Assembly (NCBI GenBank): GCA_019722365.1
Contig: JADFUC010001627.1
Coordinates: forward strand, 62,001-126,000
Direction: 5' to 3'
Origin: Lithospermum erythrorhizon
Taxonomy: Eukaryota; Streptophyta; Magnoliopsida; Boraginales; Boraginaceae
DNA length: 64,000 bases
This document shows positions 32,781 through 44,070 of the stretch, one piece after another (the first letter of the stretch is position 1; the number at the start of each line of letters is the position of its first letter). Position numbers and translations under genes: made by a program. The notes under the pieces were generated by a model. It worked only from the letters and a program-made list of their open reading frames with translations. It was not told the origin of the DNA and searched no databases.

Positions 32781-34920
32781 GTCTTTCTTGTATCGGGGAC
32801 CCATGTTATAATAATAAATCATGGGGAAGAAATGTAGAGAAAAGGTATGCGCTTACGAGGCTTAGCAAATCAATTGCCAGTTCATTTCGCGATATGAAAA
32901 GAGTGACAAAGTCATGTACCGGTATTAATACTCCTTCTCGTATTGAAATTCGAAGCAAAATGATGTGTAGTACATCGAGCCTGACGAGCGTACGGCTGAC
33001 TGTGGGTTCTAAGGATAAAAATCCTCGGCGAAGAAAGATTCGAAAAAGATTGATAGAATGAAAGTGATGCTGATAGGCCATTTTAAATGATAATAATAAA
33101 CCGGGATAGAAAAAGTGCTTTCTTGAAGAAACCTGAATGATGAAAATGAGATTATTAATAATGGCGAAAACAAAATGATCTAAAATTTCTATCAATTATG
33201 TTATCTGAGGAAATCTTTGGAACCGGAAAAATAAGCATATTGATGAAATATTTGCATTAAATTTGCATATGAAATTATAGATAGAAATAGTGATCCTGAA
33301 CCAGAGTGTGGTTGAATGTCGAATTCGACTTGATTGTAAAATGGAAAGATCTGATGATCTTGAATTGGAAATCTCTTAAAAATCGAAAGTATTTGGGCCT
33401 ATTGTGATATTCACGAAGGTGCAAAACTGTTGGTTATAGAGAATGAATTGTTGTGAGAAAGCGAAATGAGAAAAGCAGTTGTAAGATCTGAGGCTCGTCT
33501 TTGTTATATGAGGGTTTTCTCGGGCAGGCCCAGGTATGAGGTAACTTATTCTCACTGTTATGGACGCCGTTACTTTTCGTTTATTTAATAGGTTTGTCGG
33601 TGTAATAATCTTGATATCGTCTGGATATTTATTCTGACCTATTTATATGGATCAACGATAGCTGACAACCATGAAAGACTAGGAAGAATTTAAAATGATT
33701 GAAACATCTAAGCCGAGAGAAATGTATGCAGTGGGTTGCAAAGATCCTTTATCGGTTGAAAACAATCCGGACGAATGTGGTATAATAGGCTAAGTATTTG
33801 CCAAGGGACACATCGATAATCCTATTTGTCCTTGTTTTATAAAAGAAAATAATAATATCGGTTTTGTAATCATTCTTTGTCTATATTTGATGATTTAAAT
33901 ATTATTGGAACTAATAAGAAATCAAAGCGATGAATTACTTAAAGAAGAATTTGAAATGAAAGATGCAGGGAAGACAGGATTACGCCTTGGTTTAAGATTG
34001 AGTACACTAAAAAGCTGTGTTTAGTACAATCAAATTACCTTGAAAGAGGTATTAAAAAGGTTTAACATGGATAAAAATAGAAGCGCTTTAAGTACTTTCA
34101 GAGTGATGGGCGAGAACAACTTGTATATTGCAGAAAAGGATCAAGCTTCCGTCCTAAGGAAGAAAATAGAAGAAGATCTTGATACTGAAATGCAAATGCG
34201 CCGGTCTGAGTGGGTAGCTATGTATCTTGCTAATTGTCTGAACTGATAGCTTTGCAAATTAATTCTTAGCGAATTTAGTTCTTTGTCACTGAAGAGGCGT
34301 TGAAAAGATAAAACATATTTGCGATATCTTGAAATTAAATGATCTTGGTTTGTTTTATCCCTATGATACAAAACCCGGTTTGCTTGGTTATGCGGATCGC
34401 GAGGTTATTTTTCGGTCAGCATAATCTTTGCATCCTTGGGAGGCGGGTATGTATTTATATAGGTGACAACTTCTGATATCTGGAGATCCCAGCGGACCAC
34501 TTTGTAACAAACACTTGAGTAAATGCTTTGAAGTAATAGCTCTTCCGCAATAGCAAAAGAGTGTAGATGGTTAGATGGGTGACCGCAGCAATGCTCAGGG
34601 AAGCGTCAGGGTTTGCAATTTGATAAAATCGACGATTATGTATGAAGGCAATCTTTGAAATGTATTCTTTCGAGATGAAAGAAGGATATATCGAAAGTGA
34701 TAGGGCCAAAACAGCGTCCCTGGTTCTTTTCATTCCTCAAGAACTTGAAAAGAAACAGAGGTAGATATCCGATTATATCTAGTTAAATGTGATAAATAGC
34801 GAGATCTGTGAGGAACAACTTTTGAGGCATCGGTTTTCAGACGCGTTAGTATTGGAATGCGTCATTTCGAGAATGCTTTGAAGAAGCTACATGTTTCGTT
34901 GAGGGGGCATCTTGTGTATC
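32781..34920 (+). pseudogene. Copia-C RT and RNase H remnant
   Basis: Linker: ALTRLSKSIASSFRDMKR and GSKDKNPRRRK (32850-33040). RT: YSHCYGRRYFSFI-type frame with VMDAVTFRYLIGL (about 33555), SREMYAVG (33713), NNPICPC-like (33815), LKEEFEMKDAGKT (33935). The YVDD box is not in frame. RT end: KEVLKRFNMDKN (34041). RNase H: MYLANCLN (34218), FYPYDTKPGLLGYADR (34350), then WRS and later EGYIES.RAK (34690). RNase H ends near 34890, ahead of the 3' LTR. Confidence 0.8.
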
Positions 34921-35030
34921 TTTTTTCGCATGAGGTTTTTTTTCATTGGTTTCTTTATAATGGGTTTTTACTGGCTTGATATGTGTTCCAGATGTGTCAT
35001 TTGACAATGAAATGGGAGTGTTAATGTGAA

Positions 35031-35195
35031 TGTTGAAATGTCGAATGTAAAATGAATAGTAATAGGAGTATTTGAATAGTATTAAGGGGGGTAATTTGTA
35101 GTATAAATCATAATTCTTCTCATCATAGCTGCCAAAACTTTCAAGATAAAAAGAGCATTATATATCATTTGAGTCTCTGCTGTGAGTTAGTTTGT
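35031..35195 (+). repeat. 3' LTR of Copia-C
   Basis: TGTTGAAATGTCGAATG as at 28941, preceded by the purine-rich GAAATGGGAGTG that can serve as polypurine tract. Right border approximate. Confidence 0.8.
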
Positions 35196-37521
35196 GGTTG
35201 TCTCCGGTTTTTATTTAAGTCTTTGTTTTTGTTAAGATAATCTGTCAATTTAACTATTGATTGGTTGTTGTTTTTTAGAGAGTTCTAAGTGTTTTTAGAT
35301 GATTAGTCCTCCAACATATGTGGGGCACAACATTAACTTAATTATTCACTATTCAGTTTATTGGAAATGCAAAGGCAAAGATGTTTGGCAAAGTTGTATC
35401 TATTAGAGGTACATCATTAATTCCTTAATAATCCAAGTACGATATTTTCCTTGAAACATGAATCATCACTAACTATATCATTTTTATTTTCAATTATTTA
35501 TGAACTTAAAAAATATATTTAAGCTGCTATTTAAAAGTATATACTTTTCTCTTATCAATTAAAATTAATTTGATGATTAAGAAAAGCTAATCCTTCCATT
35601 CCTCCGATGGATACTTTCTCAATCCCAATTTCCCAAAATCTTTCCATTCTACATTAGTTTCATACCATCCCTATTTGATTCTAGAAAGTAGTTCCTAAAA
35701 TCTAGGGAATCACATAACCCATTTCTATTAAACCCAATTCAAAATTCTTCAAAATCTAACTACCTGACATCAACAGATTACTAACCACCAAAAACTTGAG
35801 TTGACACACCCAAAAGGTATATCATCATTGAGGAACAATACCAAAAGGCCAGAGAAGCGGAGAAATTAAGAATCAAGGTTAGTAATTATATTTTTTTCTT
35901 CAGTTTATACATGCATTATCATCAAGAAGTTGAATATTTGGTTTACAAACAGAATTGATTATTGTGTATTTGGTAAAGTTCTTGTATTTTTATGAAAGAA
36001 AATTAAAGCTATGTATAATTTGGAGTGATTTTGGAGTATTATATCATTGAAGAATAGTTTAAATTTAATTTTGGTATAAGAGCAATATGATTTTTGACTC
36101 TTATGTTAACATATAATTTGTGATTTAACGTTGTTGGGTTGGCTGATGATTTAGGTTTTACCAAATTATTGTTTATATTAGGTTATTCATGTTGGGTATA
36201 TTGATTGGTTCTTATGTTATTCATCATTCACTTTGAGAGTTCTTATATGATGTTTAGTAGTATTGATAGTTTATGTTGCTTAAGAATTTGGTTTATTTTT
36301 TCCTGCCTTCTGTTGCATAATTACATCATTTAGAAACTATTCTTCTGGTTCCTTTTTCTTTCATATTAATGGGTGGAATTATTTGTTTCAATTACCTAAT
36401 AGTTTTTTATATATGTTAGCTTATTTTTTGGTTTTTACAATAGGTTATTAAAAAAGAAAAATAGAGTTGATAAAGGGGTATATGTATTAACAAATAATTT
36501 ATTATAGGATTTGTTGTTGTTGTTGTATTTAATTTAAGTATGATGTTGGTTTTTCAGAGGCGAGAGATGCGGTAATGGCAGGTTTCGGTGAATCATATGA
36601 TATCAAAATGATAATACGATAGTGTCGCCCGGGGTTGAATCTTAATATTATAATTACTACATTAAAGGCCTGGGTTATAGAATATTGATATAATTCTGCT
36701 CAGAAGTATAGCATTGATGAATTATGAGGTATCAATATAACCAATAACTAGTGGGTTATGACCCTCAATATAATTCAATTATTGTTGAGATTTTAATATA
36801 GTACCTGATAATGTGAGAGGGTTATAGAGTATCCCATGATAGCGTTTTAATATGACAGATGTGTTTTTATTTAAATATTCACGATAATCATTAGATTGTT
36901 ATGAATGATGGCATAATTACCCTGACTATATCATTGATGAGTTATGAGGATATCAATGTAATTATCATTATAGTAAAAATGGTGGATTATGAGTATAAAT
37001 ATAGTTAGCATAGTAATGACGCATTATGGGTAATCAATATAATTACCATAATAATGATGATTTAGTATTGTTGCTAGCAATCATAATGAGTATAGAAAAA
37101 ATGTAACCAAAATAAAATGCAAAAAAGAAAGTGAAAGAGGAATTCAAAATTGACATAAAAATAAGAAAAGGAAACAAATAAATCTACTATTAGTGCATGA
37201 AATTAGGGATTGGGAATTGATTCAATCCTAACGTAATCACTCATTAGCGATCATGCCATTAAAAAAGCTTGATCAAACACATGAGATTGATTTAAGCATA
37301 CTTAAGTTCATAACGTTCATTTTTAATCAGTCTTAATTTTTTTGATTATTGGCAATATAAATTCTTGGACAAAATGGAGTGAGTAGGTTTATCTAAAATT
37401 GGTAAAGTCTATTACTTACGTAAAACAAGACAATTTCTTTTTGGACTGACTATGGTTTAATTTGGCTCACTGGTTTTATACGAAATGGTATTACATGATT
37501 TATTTAATCTCATAATGAAGT
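35196..37521. other. Spacer with exon/intron-like piece and degenerate repeats
   Basis: 35600-35877 resembles a plant 5' leader (CA/CT-rich, ending in AAG|GTTAGTAA). 35878-36557 is T-rich and ends TTGGTTTTTCAG, as a 680-bp intron would. The presumed second exon has ATGGCAGGTTTC at 36574 but stops after 15 codons. 36640-37090 contains degenerate tandem repeats. No protein domain recognised, so a host gene fragment is only a possibility. Confidence 0.35.
36640..37090. repeat. Degenerate tandem repeats, about 40-75 bp
   Basis: Recurrent core (G)ATGA(A/G)TTATGAG(G)TATCAATATAATTA occurs, with changes, near 36716, 36946, 36985, 37015 and weakly at 36750 and 36820. Confidence 0.6.
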
Positions 37522-38368
37522 TGGTGAGGTGAGATGTTGAATGAAGTTTTTTACAAATTAGATCTACTTGTTATAGCGTTGATTACATAATAAGTGAAAA
37601 AGATCTTTCCATATAATGCATTAGTGGTATTAAAACTTCTGAAATGACGTGGTGTTTAAACACTTGAGATAATGATTTCATAAGAATTGGTGGTGATGTG
37701 AAAGAAAAAGATTGTCTTAATTTGTTAAGATTCGATTTGAGAGGTTATTGCAAATAAAACTTTGTGATTTATGAGATTTTGTTTCAACTGAAAACATTTC
37801 ATGAAATTAAGTTGTTGATGGAGTCAGTTGGAACATTTATTTAGGAAATGTTTTGATTAGAATGAAATCTTTTCTTGTGAGGCAGAAGCCACAGCTTGTC
37901 TACTAGCTATATAAAGGGCTCAAAGCGAGGCAGAAGTGCGCCTCGCATATTATTATTTACTCGTGTTCACTTTGTATTTTGAGGCTAATATTGAGAGTTT
38001 AGTGTAAATTTGAGTTAGAAGAATTCTCTAAAAGCTTGTAAAACTGATTATGATTTTTTTATAGCAATCCTTGAGAGATTTAGTAGTATTTAAATGTTGT
38101 AAATTCGAGACACTAGGAGAGTGTTGGCAGTGAAGGATAAAAAGTTAATGAGACTTCTAACATTTGGGTAGGGCATAGAAGAATATGGTGTATTAATAAG
38201 TCCACCTTGTAATTTATTCCAGTATAGTAGAATCTTCTTTGACAATTTGCCCTATAGTAGATCTTCTGCATTGACCTTATTTGGGTTACTATGTTGTGTT
38301 AATGGGTACAGTGTCTTTATTTATGAAGTTACTCTCTTACATTATAGGACTAGTTCGGACACTAAACA
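37522..38368 (+). repeat. 5' LTR of the SIRE-type element
   Basis: Starts TGGTGAGGTGAGATG and ends ACTAAACA. Alignable with 46893-47824 through several blocks: AATTTGTTAAGA, AACTTTGTGATT, GCTAATATTGAGAGTTTAGTG, AATCCTTGAGAGATTTA and TATAGGA.TAGTTC. It is followed by TTGAATCCCAGG (38373-38384), a degraded TTGGTATCAGAG primer-binding site. A plausible TATA (CTATATAAAG) is at about 37907. Confidence 0.75.
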
Positions 38369-38392
38369 TAAATTGAATCCCAGGTGAACAAA

Positions 38393-39323
38393 TGGAGGAA
38401 GGAGATCAAAGAAGGAGGCTCAAATCAGCATGCTTGTGAGCGATGGGACAAATTATCCCTATTGAAGAAGCAATATGTCTACTTTTCTGAAATACATTGA
38501 TTAAAACTTGGAAGGTTGTCTTCTGCGGATGGACATCTCCAGCTCGGAGAATAAGGAGTTGTTGTTAATAGAGAGGTCGAATGGATGTTCTTGAAGAAGA
38601 AATTGTCCACAGGAAATAAAATAACAGGCTAATGTGTATATGTATGTGTTGTTGATCTTTGAGTTTTCAAATTGATTAGCTCTTGCACGGTTGCTAAAGA
38701 AACATGAGAGGTTCTGGAAATAACCTATGAAGGTACTCAAAAGGTAAGGATGTCGATCTGCGACAATTAGCTTCTGAGATGGGAGACTACAAGAAATGAG
38801 AGATGAGACTATTACTCTTTACAACTCGAAGTCAGGGTATTGCAAATGGTCTTTGCACTTGGTGAACACATGGTGTGGCGGGTCGAGGAAAGGTCTTGAG
38901 AACTCTTCCCAAAGATTTGCAAAAGCAGGTCGTAGCTATTGAGGCTTGAGGATCTAACAACCATGAGAATTGATGAATTGATAGAAGTCTCTTTGAGATG
39001 ATGTTGAATACAGGTCAAATATAGAAGAAATGGATAACTTTAAAGCGTGTGTGAAAGATGAAGATGGGAAAAGATCTACATTTGGGACTATGATCCTTCT
39101 TACAAATAGATTTAATAAAACTCACAAAATTCTTTAACAAGCCTATTCTAGTAAATAATCACAGGTAACAAATCCTGAAACAAAACCCGACAAGGGTGGA
39201 AAAAATTAGAGAGGATCAAGCGGTGGTTTAATCATCAAAATAAAGGAAAGGTATCTGATGTAGAGAATGTGAAGGCTTTGGATACGTTCGAGTGTCCCCG
39301 ATTATGTCAAGAAAGCAATCAAA
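38393..39323 (+). pseudogene. SIRE-type gag remnant
   Basis: DGTNYPY*RSNMSTFLK at about 38440 equals the DGTNY.YW..RM..FLK start of copia gag; KTWKVVFCGWT follows one frame away (about 38504), then LEITYEGTQKVR (38715), RTLPKDLQKQVVAIEA (38898), and a zinc knuckle read as ECEGFGYVRVSP (39264-39300) where the first Cys is kept but the His has become Tyr and the last Cys is lost. TLSDEES follows across a stop at about 39333. Confidence 0.8.
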
Positions 39324-40183
39324 GTTATTACGCTATCTTGTAAGTGAATCATTTGATGAAAGGAAGGTGATACTCAAAGGGTATGACTTTGTTTCATGCA
39401 TCTAGATCTCCATAAAAGAAGTTGTCGATCAAATGTCGTTGATCGTCCTTTTATTGACGTAAATTGATGATGAACAAGAACTTCTTGAGAGAATTGATGA
39501 CCAATTATCAGGATATTTAATTTCATGAAGTCATCCCAAAATAGCTTCAGAGGCATCTAATACCAGGAAAAGCTGACGTAGTCTATTAATGTAGAAGAAT
39601 CAAGAACTAATTAGTGGTTGAGGAATAAAAGGGTTGAGATGTGTTCTTATGCAGAAAAAATTAGGCCATGATCAGTGGATCGAGATGATGAATTCAAGCC
39701 CAGATTATTTTGGATTCTCTTTCAGGGGAAAAGTGGGATAACAAATTAGTTCTTTGGTAAGAAATAGCAGAAAAGGCCGGGGATCATGATAGAAAATGAT
39801 TCACAATTTGAACTGAATTAATTTGAAATGAAAGGAAAATCTGAAAGGAAGATTACTTGAAGGAGTCTTTATTCTGGGAGAAGACGCATAGCACTGTTCT
39901 TTATAAAATCTATGAAAAAGGAAGGAGCAAACCTACCAGGCTAATTATAGTGGATAAGAAGGACTCTTTAGCAAATGAAATTAAGTATTTGTTTCCAACT
40001 ACTAAAACCCAAATGAGATGAAACTGAGGATGGTATTTTGACAGTGGGTGCTTGAGGCATATATAGTGATGACAAATTAAATGTTGTCCCGAAAATGAAG
40101 TGAGGGAGGCAGTTATGTTACCTTTGGTGGGTGAAAAAAGGTAGAATCATTGAAAAAGGGATGTTGGTGTAAAGGGGTTGTAG
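39324..40183 (+). pseudogene. Gag end and aspartic protease, copy 1
   Basis: Runs from the TLSD-like segment through MNSS-type coil (39689) to the protease, read as RWYFDSGCLRHI (40029). The DSG active-site triad and the .C..H segment that follows match copia proteases. A GKGDVG-like end lies at about 40160. The whole 860-bp segment is repeated next to it (40184-41009). Stops are frequent. Confidence 0.75.
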
Positions 40184-41009
40184 GTTATTACACCACTTTG
40201 CTTATGATGATGTGAATCGATGAAGGGAAGAGTGATATCAAGAGTCATCGAGTTGTTTCTAGCCATCTAAGATATCCATAAAAGTTGTCAACCCGGCTGT
40301 CATTTGATCGTCCACTTTGGCATCATTATTGATAGCAAACGAACTTATTGAAGAAGAATTGATGGCCAGTATCGGATGTTGTTCATGAAGTGGTCCCACT
40401 AGCAGGCATACTGCTGGCGGAGTGTGTCTATTAGTGTAGAAGATGAGGGAACTAATTGGGTTGGAGAGAGAGTTTGAGGCAAGGGTTGAGATACGTGTTC
40501 TTGAAGAAATTTTTTTGCCATGGTCAGAGAATCGAGATGATGAATTCAACCTTTAGTTTTTTGGATGAGATTCTCTTTCAGGGAAAATAAGTGGGGATAC
40601 TTTGAGTTGGATTCTTTAGAGAAAATAGCAAAAGAAAAGGCTAGGATCATGACTTCGAAAATGAGTTACAAGCAGGACTAGGGTATTGCATCTAGAAAAG
40701 GAAGAAGATGCCAGAAGAGTCTTACCACTTTGGGTGAAAGAGGGCTGACCACTATTCTTATAAAATACATGAAAAAGGAAGGGTAAATATCTCAACCTAA
40801 ATTACGATTGGATAAAGAGGGCTCTTTAGTAGGTCGTGATTGTTTCGGCTTCTCCCAAGCAATAAGATGAGCAGGATGGGTATTTGATGGTGGCAGGGCA
40901 TATGGTGATGACGAGTCTGTTGTCATGTAATCAGGAAGTAGTATGTTACGCTTTGTGGATGTGAAAAAGGTGAATCATTGAAAAGGTGTTGAGTGTAAGG
41001 GGTTGCACA
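40184..41009 (+). pseudogene. Gag end and aspartic protease, copy 2 (tandem duplicate)
   Basis: Aligns with copy 1 at an offset of about 860 bp: GTTATTAC start, ATCCATAAAAG, GAATCGAGATGATGAATTCAA, TTCTCTTTCAGGG, ACATGAAAAAGGAAGG and AAGGGGTTG. Here the coil reads MNSTFSFLDEILFQGK (40540) and the protease site GWVFDGGRAYGDDESVV (40878), where DSG has become DGG. The copies differ by many substitutions and indels, so the duplication is not recent. An antisense open stretch at 40259-40549 is not a gene. Confidence 0.75.
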
Positions 41010-42300
41010 GGTTGAAGAATCATTGAACGGGTTATTTGAATGTTAAGGGTTTCCAGAGCTTAGAAGATGTGTTAGTTGAAGTGTTTCACAATCTATAATT
41101 TATTAGTTAAGCGTACGTAGTTTGCTGCTTGAAAAGCGTACTATGTGAACAATTCGATGTCGAGCTATTAAGCAAAAACAGAACCATCGATAATTCTTAT
41201 CTTTCTATCAGTAGGATTCAAGAGAATCTTCGAACAAACAAAATGAACCTGCATGACTGAACAAGTGTGATATCTGGTGAAAGAGACAATCGTGGGGAAT
41301 GTCGGTGGGCAAACGGACTAAAGTGTTCCCTGCATTCTGATAGGTGGTTACCTTTAGGTATTAAAGCTTCTCTGCTGTGGGACTGATCAGTTGGAGGAGA
41401 AATATAATATATATAATACGTGTTGATGATTCTGAGAAGATATATGTAAGGTAGAATTCATTAGTGAGGTAAAACACATTTGAGGTATTCTGTGAGGTGG
41501 ACATTCAAATTCAAAGAAAGGGTATAAACATGATTTTCTATGAAGTTACAATGAAAGTTTGAAACTCCAGTTCGTAGGTTTTGCAATGGAAAAGAATCAA
41601 ACATATGAGGTCTCTGCTCTATTACTCCACTCCAGACATTGTCGAGAGGAAGAACATGACTCTTGAGGCCAAACAATGTCATCTTTGCATGAAAGATTCC
41701 TACGACACCACAACATATGAAATATGGAGTGGAAAAAACCGAATGTGCAATATTTTCATATTTTTGGCAATGTCTCGTTATCTTGGCTGACAGAGAGCGT
41801 AGACAGTTTGATATCAAGTATGCATTTAAGTGATTTTCTAGTGGTACCCATAAATATTGTGAGCTTTAACGGTCTATAAAAAATGCACTCGTTGATTATG
41901 GAATTCATAAATATCAAAGCACAGATCAAGACACATTCCGCAAAAGATGAAGATCAACCAGATGTGCTTCCAATTGTGAATCACAATCAAGCTGACCAGA
42001 CAGATGATACTGAACAAATTGTCAATCCCTCAGTCACTAACAATGGAATTAAAATTGTAACACGTATTCAGAAGAATCACCCTATTGACATGGTCATAGG
42101 TCAATTAGATGAAGGAATGACCACCGTGAAGAAGTGATGCTTCGACTACGTAAAGATATGACGGGTCTACTTGGGAAAAATATTTTATTTCCAAAGTAGA
42201 ACCAAAGGATGTAAAAGTAGCCTCATGATGAACATCGACCCCAACGCTATGCGGAAATAAATTAGTGTAGTTTGAGATGAATGATGGGCGGGAGCTGGTA
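41010..42300 (+). pseudogene. SIRE-type integrase remnant and linker to RT
   Basis: Weak pre-integrase segment around 41040-41340. Integrase end at 41460-41800: VERKN and LEAKQ (41641-41670), the VVERKNRTL motif, then TTYEIWSGKNRM and FIFLAM, the .TPYE.W.G..P......IFG motif. Linker: 84 codons open at 41883-42137 ending TRIQKNHPIDMVIGQLD, the conserved RIQK.HP.D.IIG motif before RT. Part of the antisense strand is open (41461-41817) but is a shadow. Confidence 0.8.
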
Positions 42301-43720
42301 CTTTAATTGCACAACCACAATGTGATTGGAACAAAATGGATATCTAAGAACAAGTTTGATGAGTTTGGGAATGTCACTCTAAACAAAGCCGATTGGTAAA
42401 TTTTAAAAGTATACTGGGGACAGGAGTTGATTTGAGGAGATTCAGACCAAGAGCAAAACTTGGTGCCATCAGATTGCTCTTAGCTCTAGCCTGTCTATTG
42501 AAGTTTAAACTGTACTAGATGCATGTCAAGAGTACTTTTTTGAATGGCATAGTTCAAGAAGAAGTGCATGTGGAACAACCTAAGGGATTCATTGATGGAG
42601 ATCGACTAGACCATGTATACATACTCAAAAAGGCCCTCTATGGTCTAAAACAAGCCCTAAGAGCTTGGTATGAAAGGCTGACAATTTTCCTCCTGAAGAA
42701 TGGATATACTAGAGGAGGTATGGACAATACTTTATTCATCAAGAAAGAAAAAGATCAACTGTTGGTTGCTCAAATCTATGTTGATGATATAGTGTTTGGA
42801 GGAGTGTCAAACCAATTAGTAGAATCAGCCACACCAACAAAATGGAAGCAAAATTCAGACGAAAGTACGGTCAGCGGATCAAACATTTTTGGGATTTTAG
42901 ATCTGTCAGATGAAGGATATCATATTTATCTCACAAGTCAAATATGCTAAAAGAAGAAGTTTGGATTGGAGACTGCCAAGTCTAAAAGAACACCTTGCGA
43001 CATGGCGTAACCAAGGATTTAAGATGGAAGCTCAGGATATTAGTTCTTATAGAAACATGATCGTGAGCTATTTCCTACTTTAATCGGCAGCGCATCTTCG
43101 ACATAGCTTATTCCGTTGAGTTTATGAAAGACATCAAAGTCGATCTCAAACAAAGCCATCTAAATTTGGTCAAAATGATACTTAAGTACATTCAAGGTAC
43201 TTTCAATCATGGTTTACTATATACTTTTGATACTAATAGCCTCTTTGTTAGATATCAGGACGTTTGATCAAGCAAGACACGATATGGCAGAAGAGTACCT
43301 CTAGAGGTTGTTTCTTTTTGGGTAATAATCTTGTTTCGTAATTTAGTAAGAAATAAAATTACGTATCTTTGTCTACCGTCAAGCCGAATATATTGTCATT
43401 GAAGTAATCGCACTTAATAACTTTGGATGAAACAAATGACGGTTGGAGCATGTGTGTCAAAACAAAGCAAGCATGTAATCTCTATCATGACAACATTTGA
43501 AATAGCCATCAAGATTTCTAAAAATCCAACATAGTAGAACCAAACATATCTACATAAGGCATCATTTTATTCGAGAATTTGTTGAAGATAAAGTGATCAA
43601 TTTGGAGCATGTGAGTACTGACAAATAGGTGGCATATATCTTCACCAAAGGGCTAGATGTGAATCAATTTGAATACCTAAGGACAACCTTAGGTTTGTGT
43701 GTGATTGATAAATAGAATTA
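42300..43720 (+). pseudogene. SIRE-type RT and RNase H remnant
   Basis: The best preserved copia RT in the window: 143 codons open at 42519-42950 with the MHVKSTFLNG block (consensus MDVKSAFLNG, first catalytic Asp changed to His), EEVHVEQPKGF, LKKALYGLKQALRAWYERL and the catalytic YVDDIVFGG. RT N-terminal parts are upstream (NVIGTKWIS, 42320) after a frameshift. RNase H: KFGLETAKSKRTP (42960), IGSASST-like (43085), SLSTVKP-like (43370) and the end VSTDK*VAYIFTKGLDV (43610). Stops inside. Confidence 0.9.
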
Positions 43721-43739
43721 TCAAATTGTTATAACACTC

Positions 43740-44070
43740 TTTTCTAATGTTAAGTTATAACACTGATGGTCACGGCTCAACGACAGCTTGGAAAATGATC
43801 ATATCATTACGTGTTAATCAGATGCGCCTTTACGGGAGAACGTAAAAGTTTTCTTTCACCACTTATATACACTCAACCTCCTCAAACACATCACACAATC
43901 AATTAAATACACAATCTCTTCACGTTCGAAAAAATACTCTTGCAAAGAAACTCTCTCAAATCCACACCAAAATCATAATCAATTCACCCAAAACATCTAC
44001 ATTCATATCACAACAAGTGGTAACTCAAGTGTGGTGTCGTCAAGATCCAACAAGTAAAAGATAAATCGAA
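43740..44070 (+). promoter_or_regulatory. TATA-like region upstream of the envelope-like ORF
   Basis: TTATATACAC at 43863-43872 is followed by about 200 bp of C/A-rich, leader-like sequence (CACATCACACAATC and similar) and then coding-like sequence. It could be an internal promoter for the 3' ORF or a fragment of another LTR. Inference only. Confidence 0.3.

Larger units (their letters stand above)
28941..35195 (+). mobile_element. Copia-C: full-length degenerate Ty1/copia element with short LTRs
   Basis: About 6.25 kb with LTRs of about 160 bp. Internal order is repeat-rich leader (29101-30220), gag with zinc knuckle, protease-like region, integrase, RT, RNase H, then the 3' LTR, i.e. the Ty1/copia order. 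Each domain is identifiable but shifts frame many times, so the element is dead. It is the nearest element downstream in plus coordinates of the acyltransferase promoter, about 3.7 kb away. Confidence 0.85.

Noticed and set aside
41461..41817. 118-codon minus-strand ORF
   Set aside because: Antisense to the SIRE-type integrase end, which reads clearly on the plus strand.
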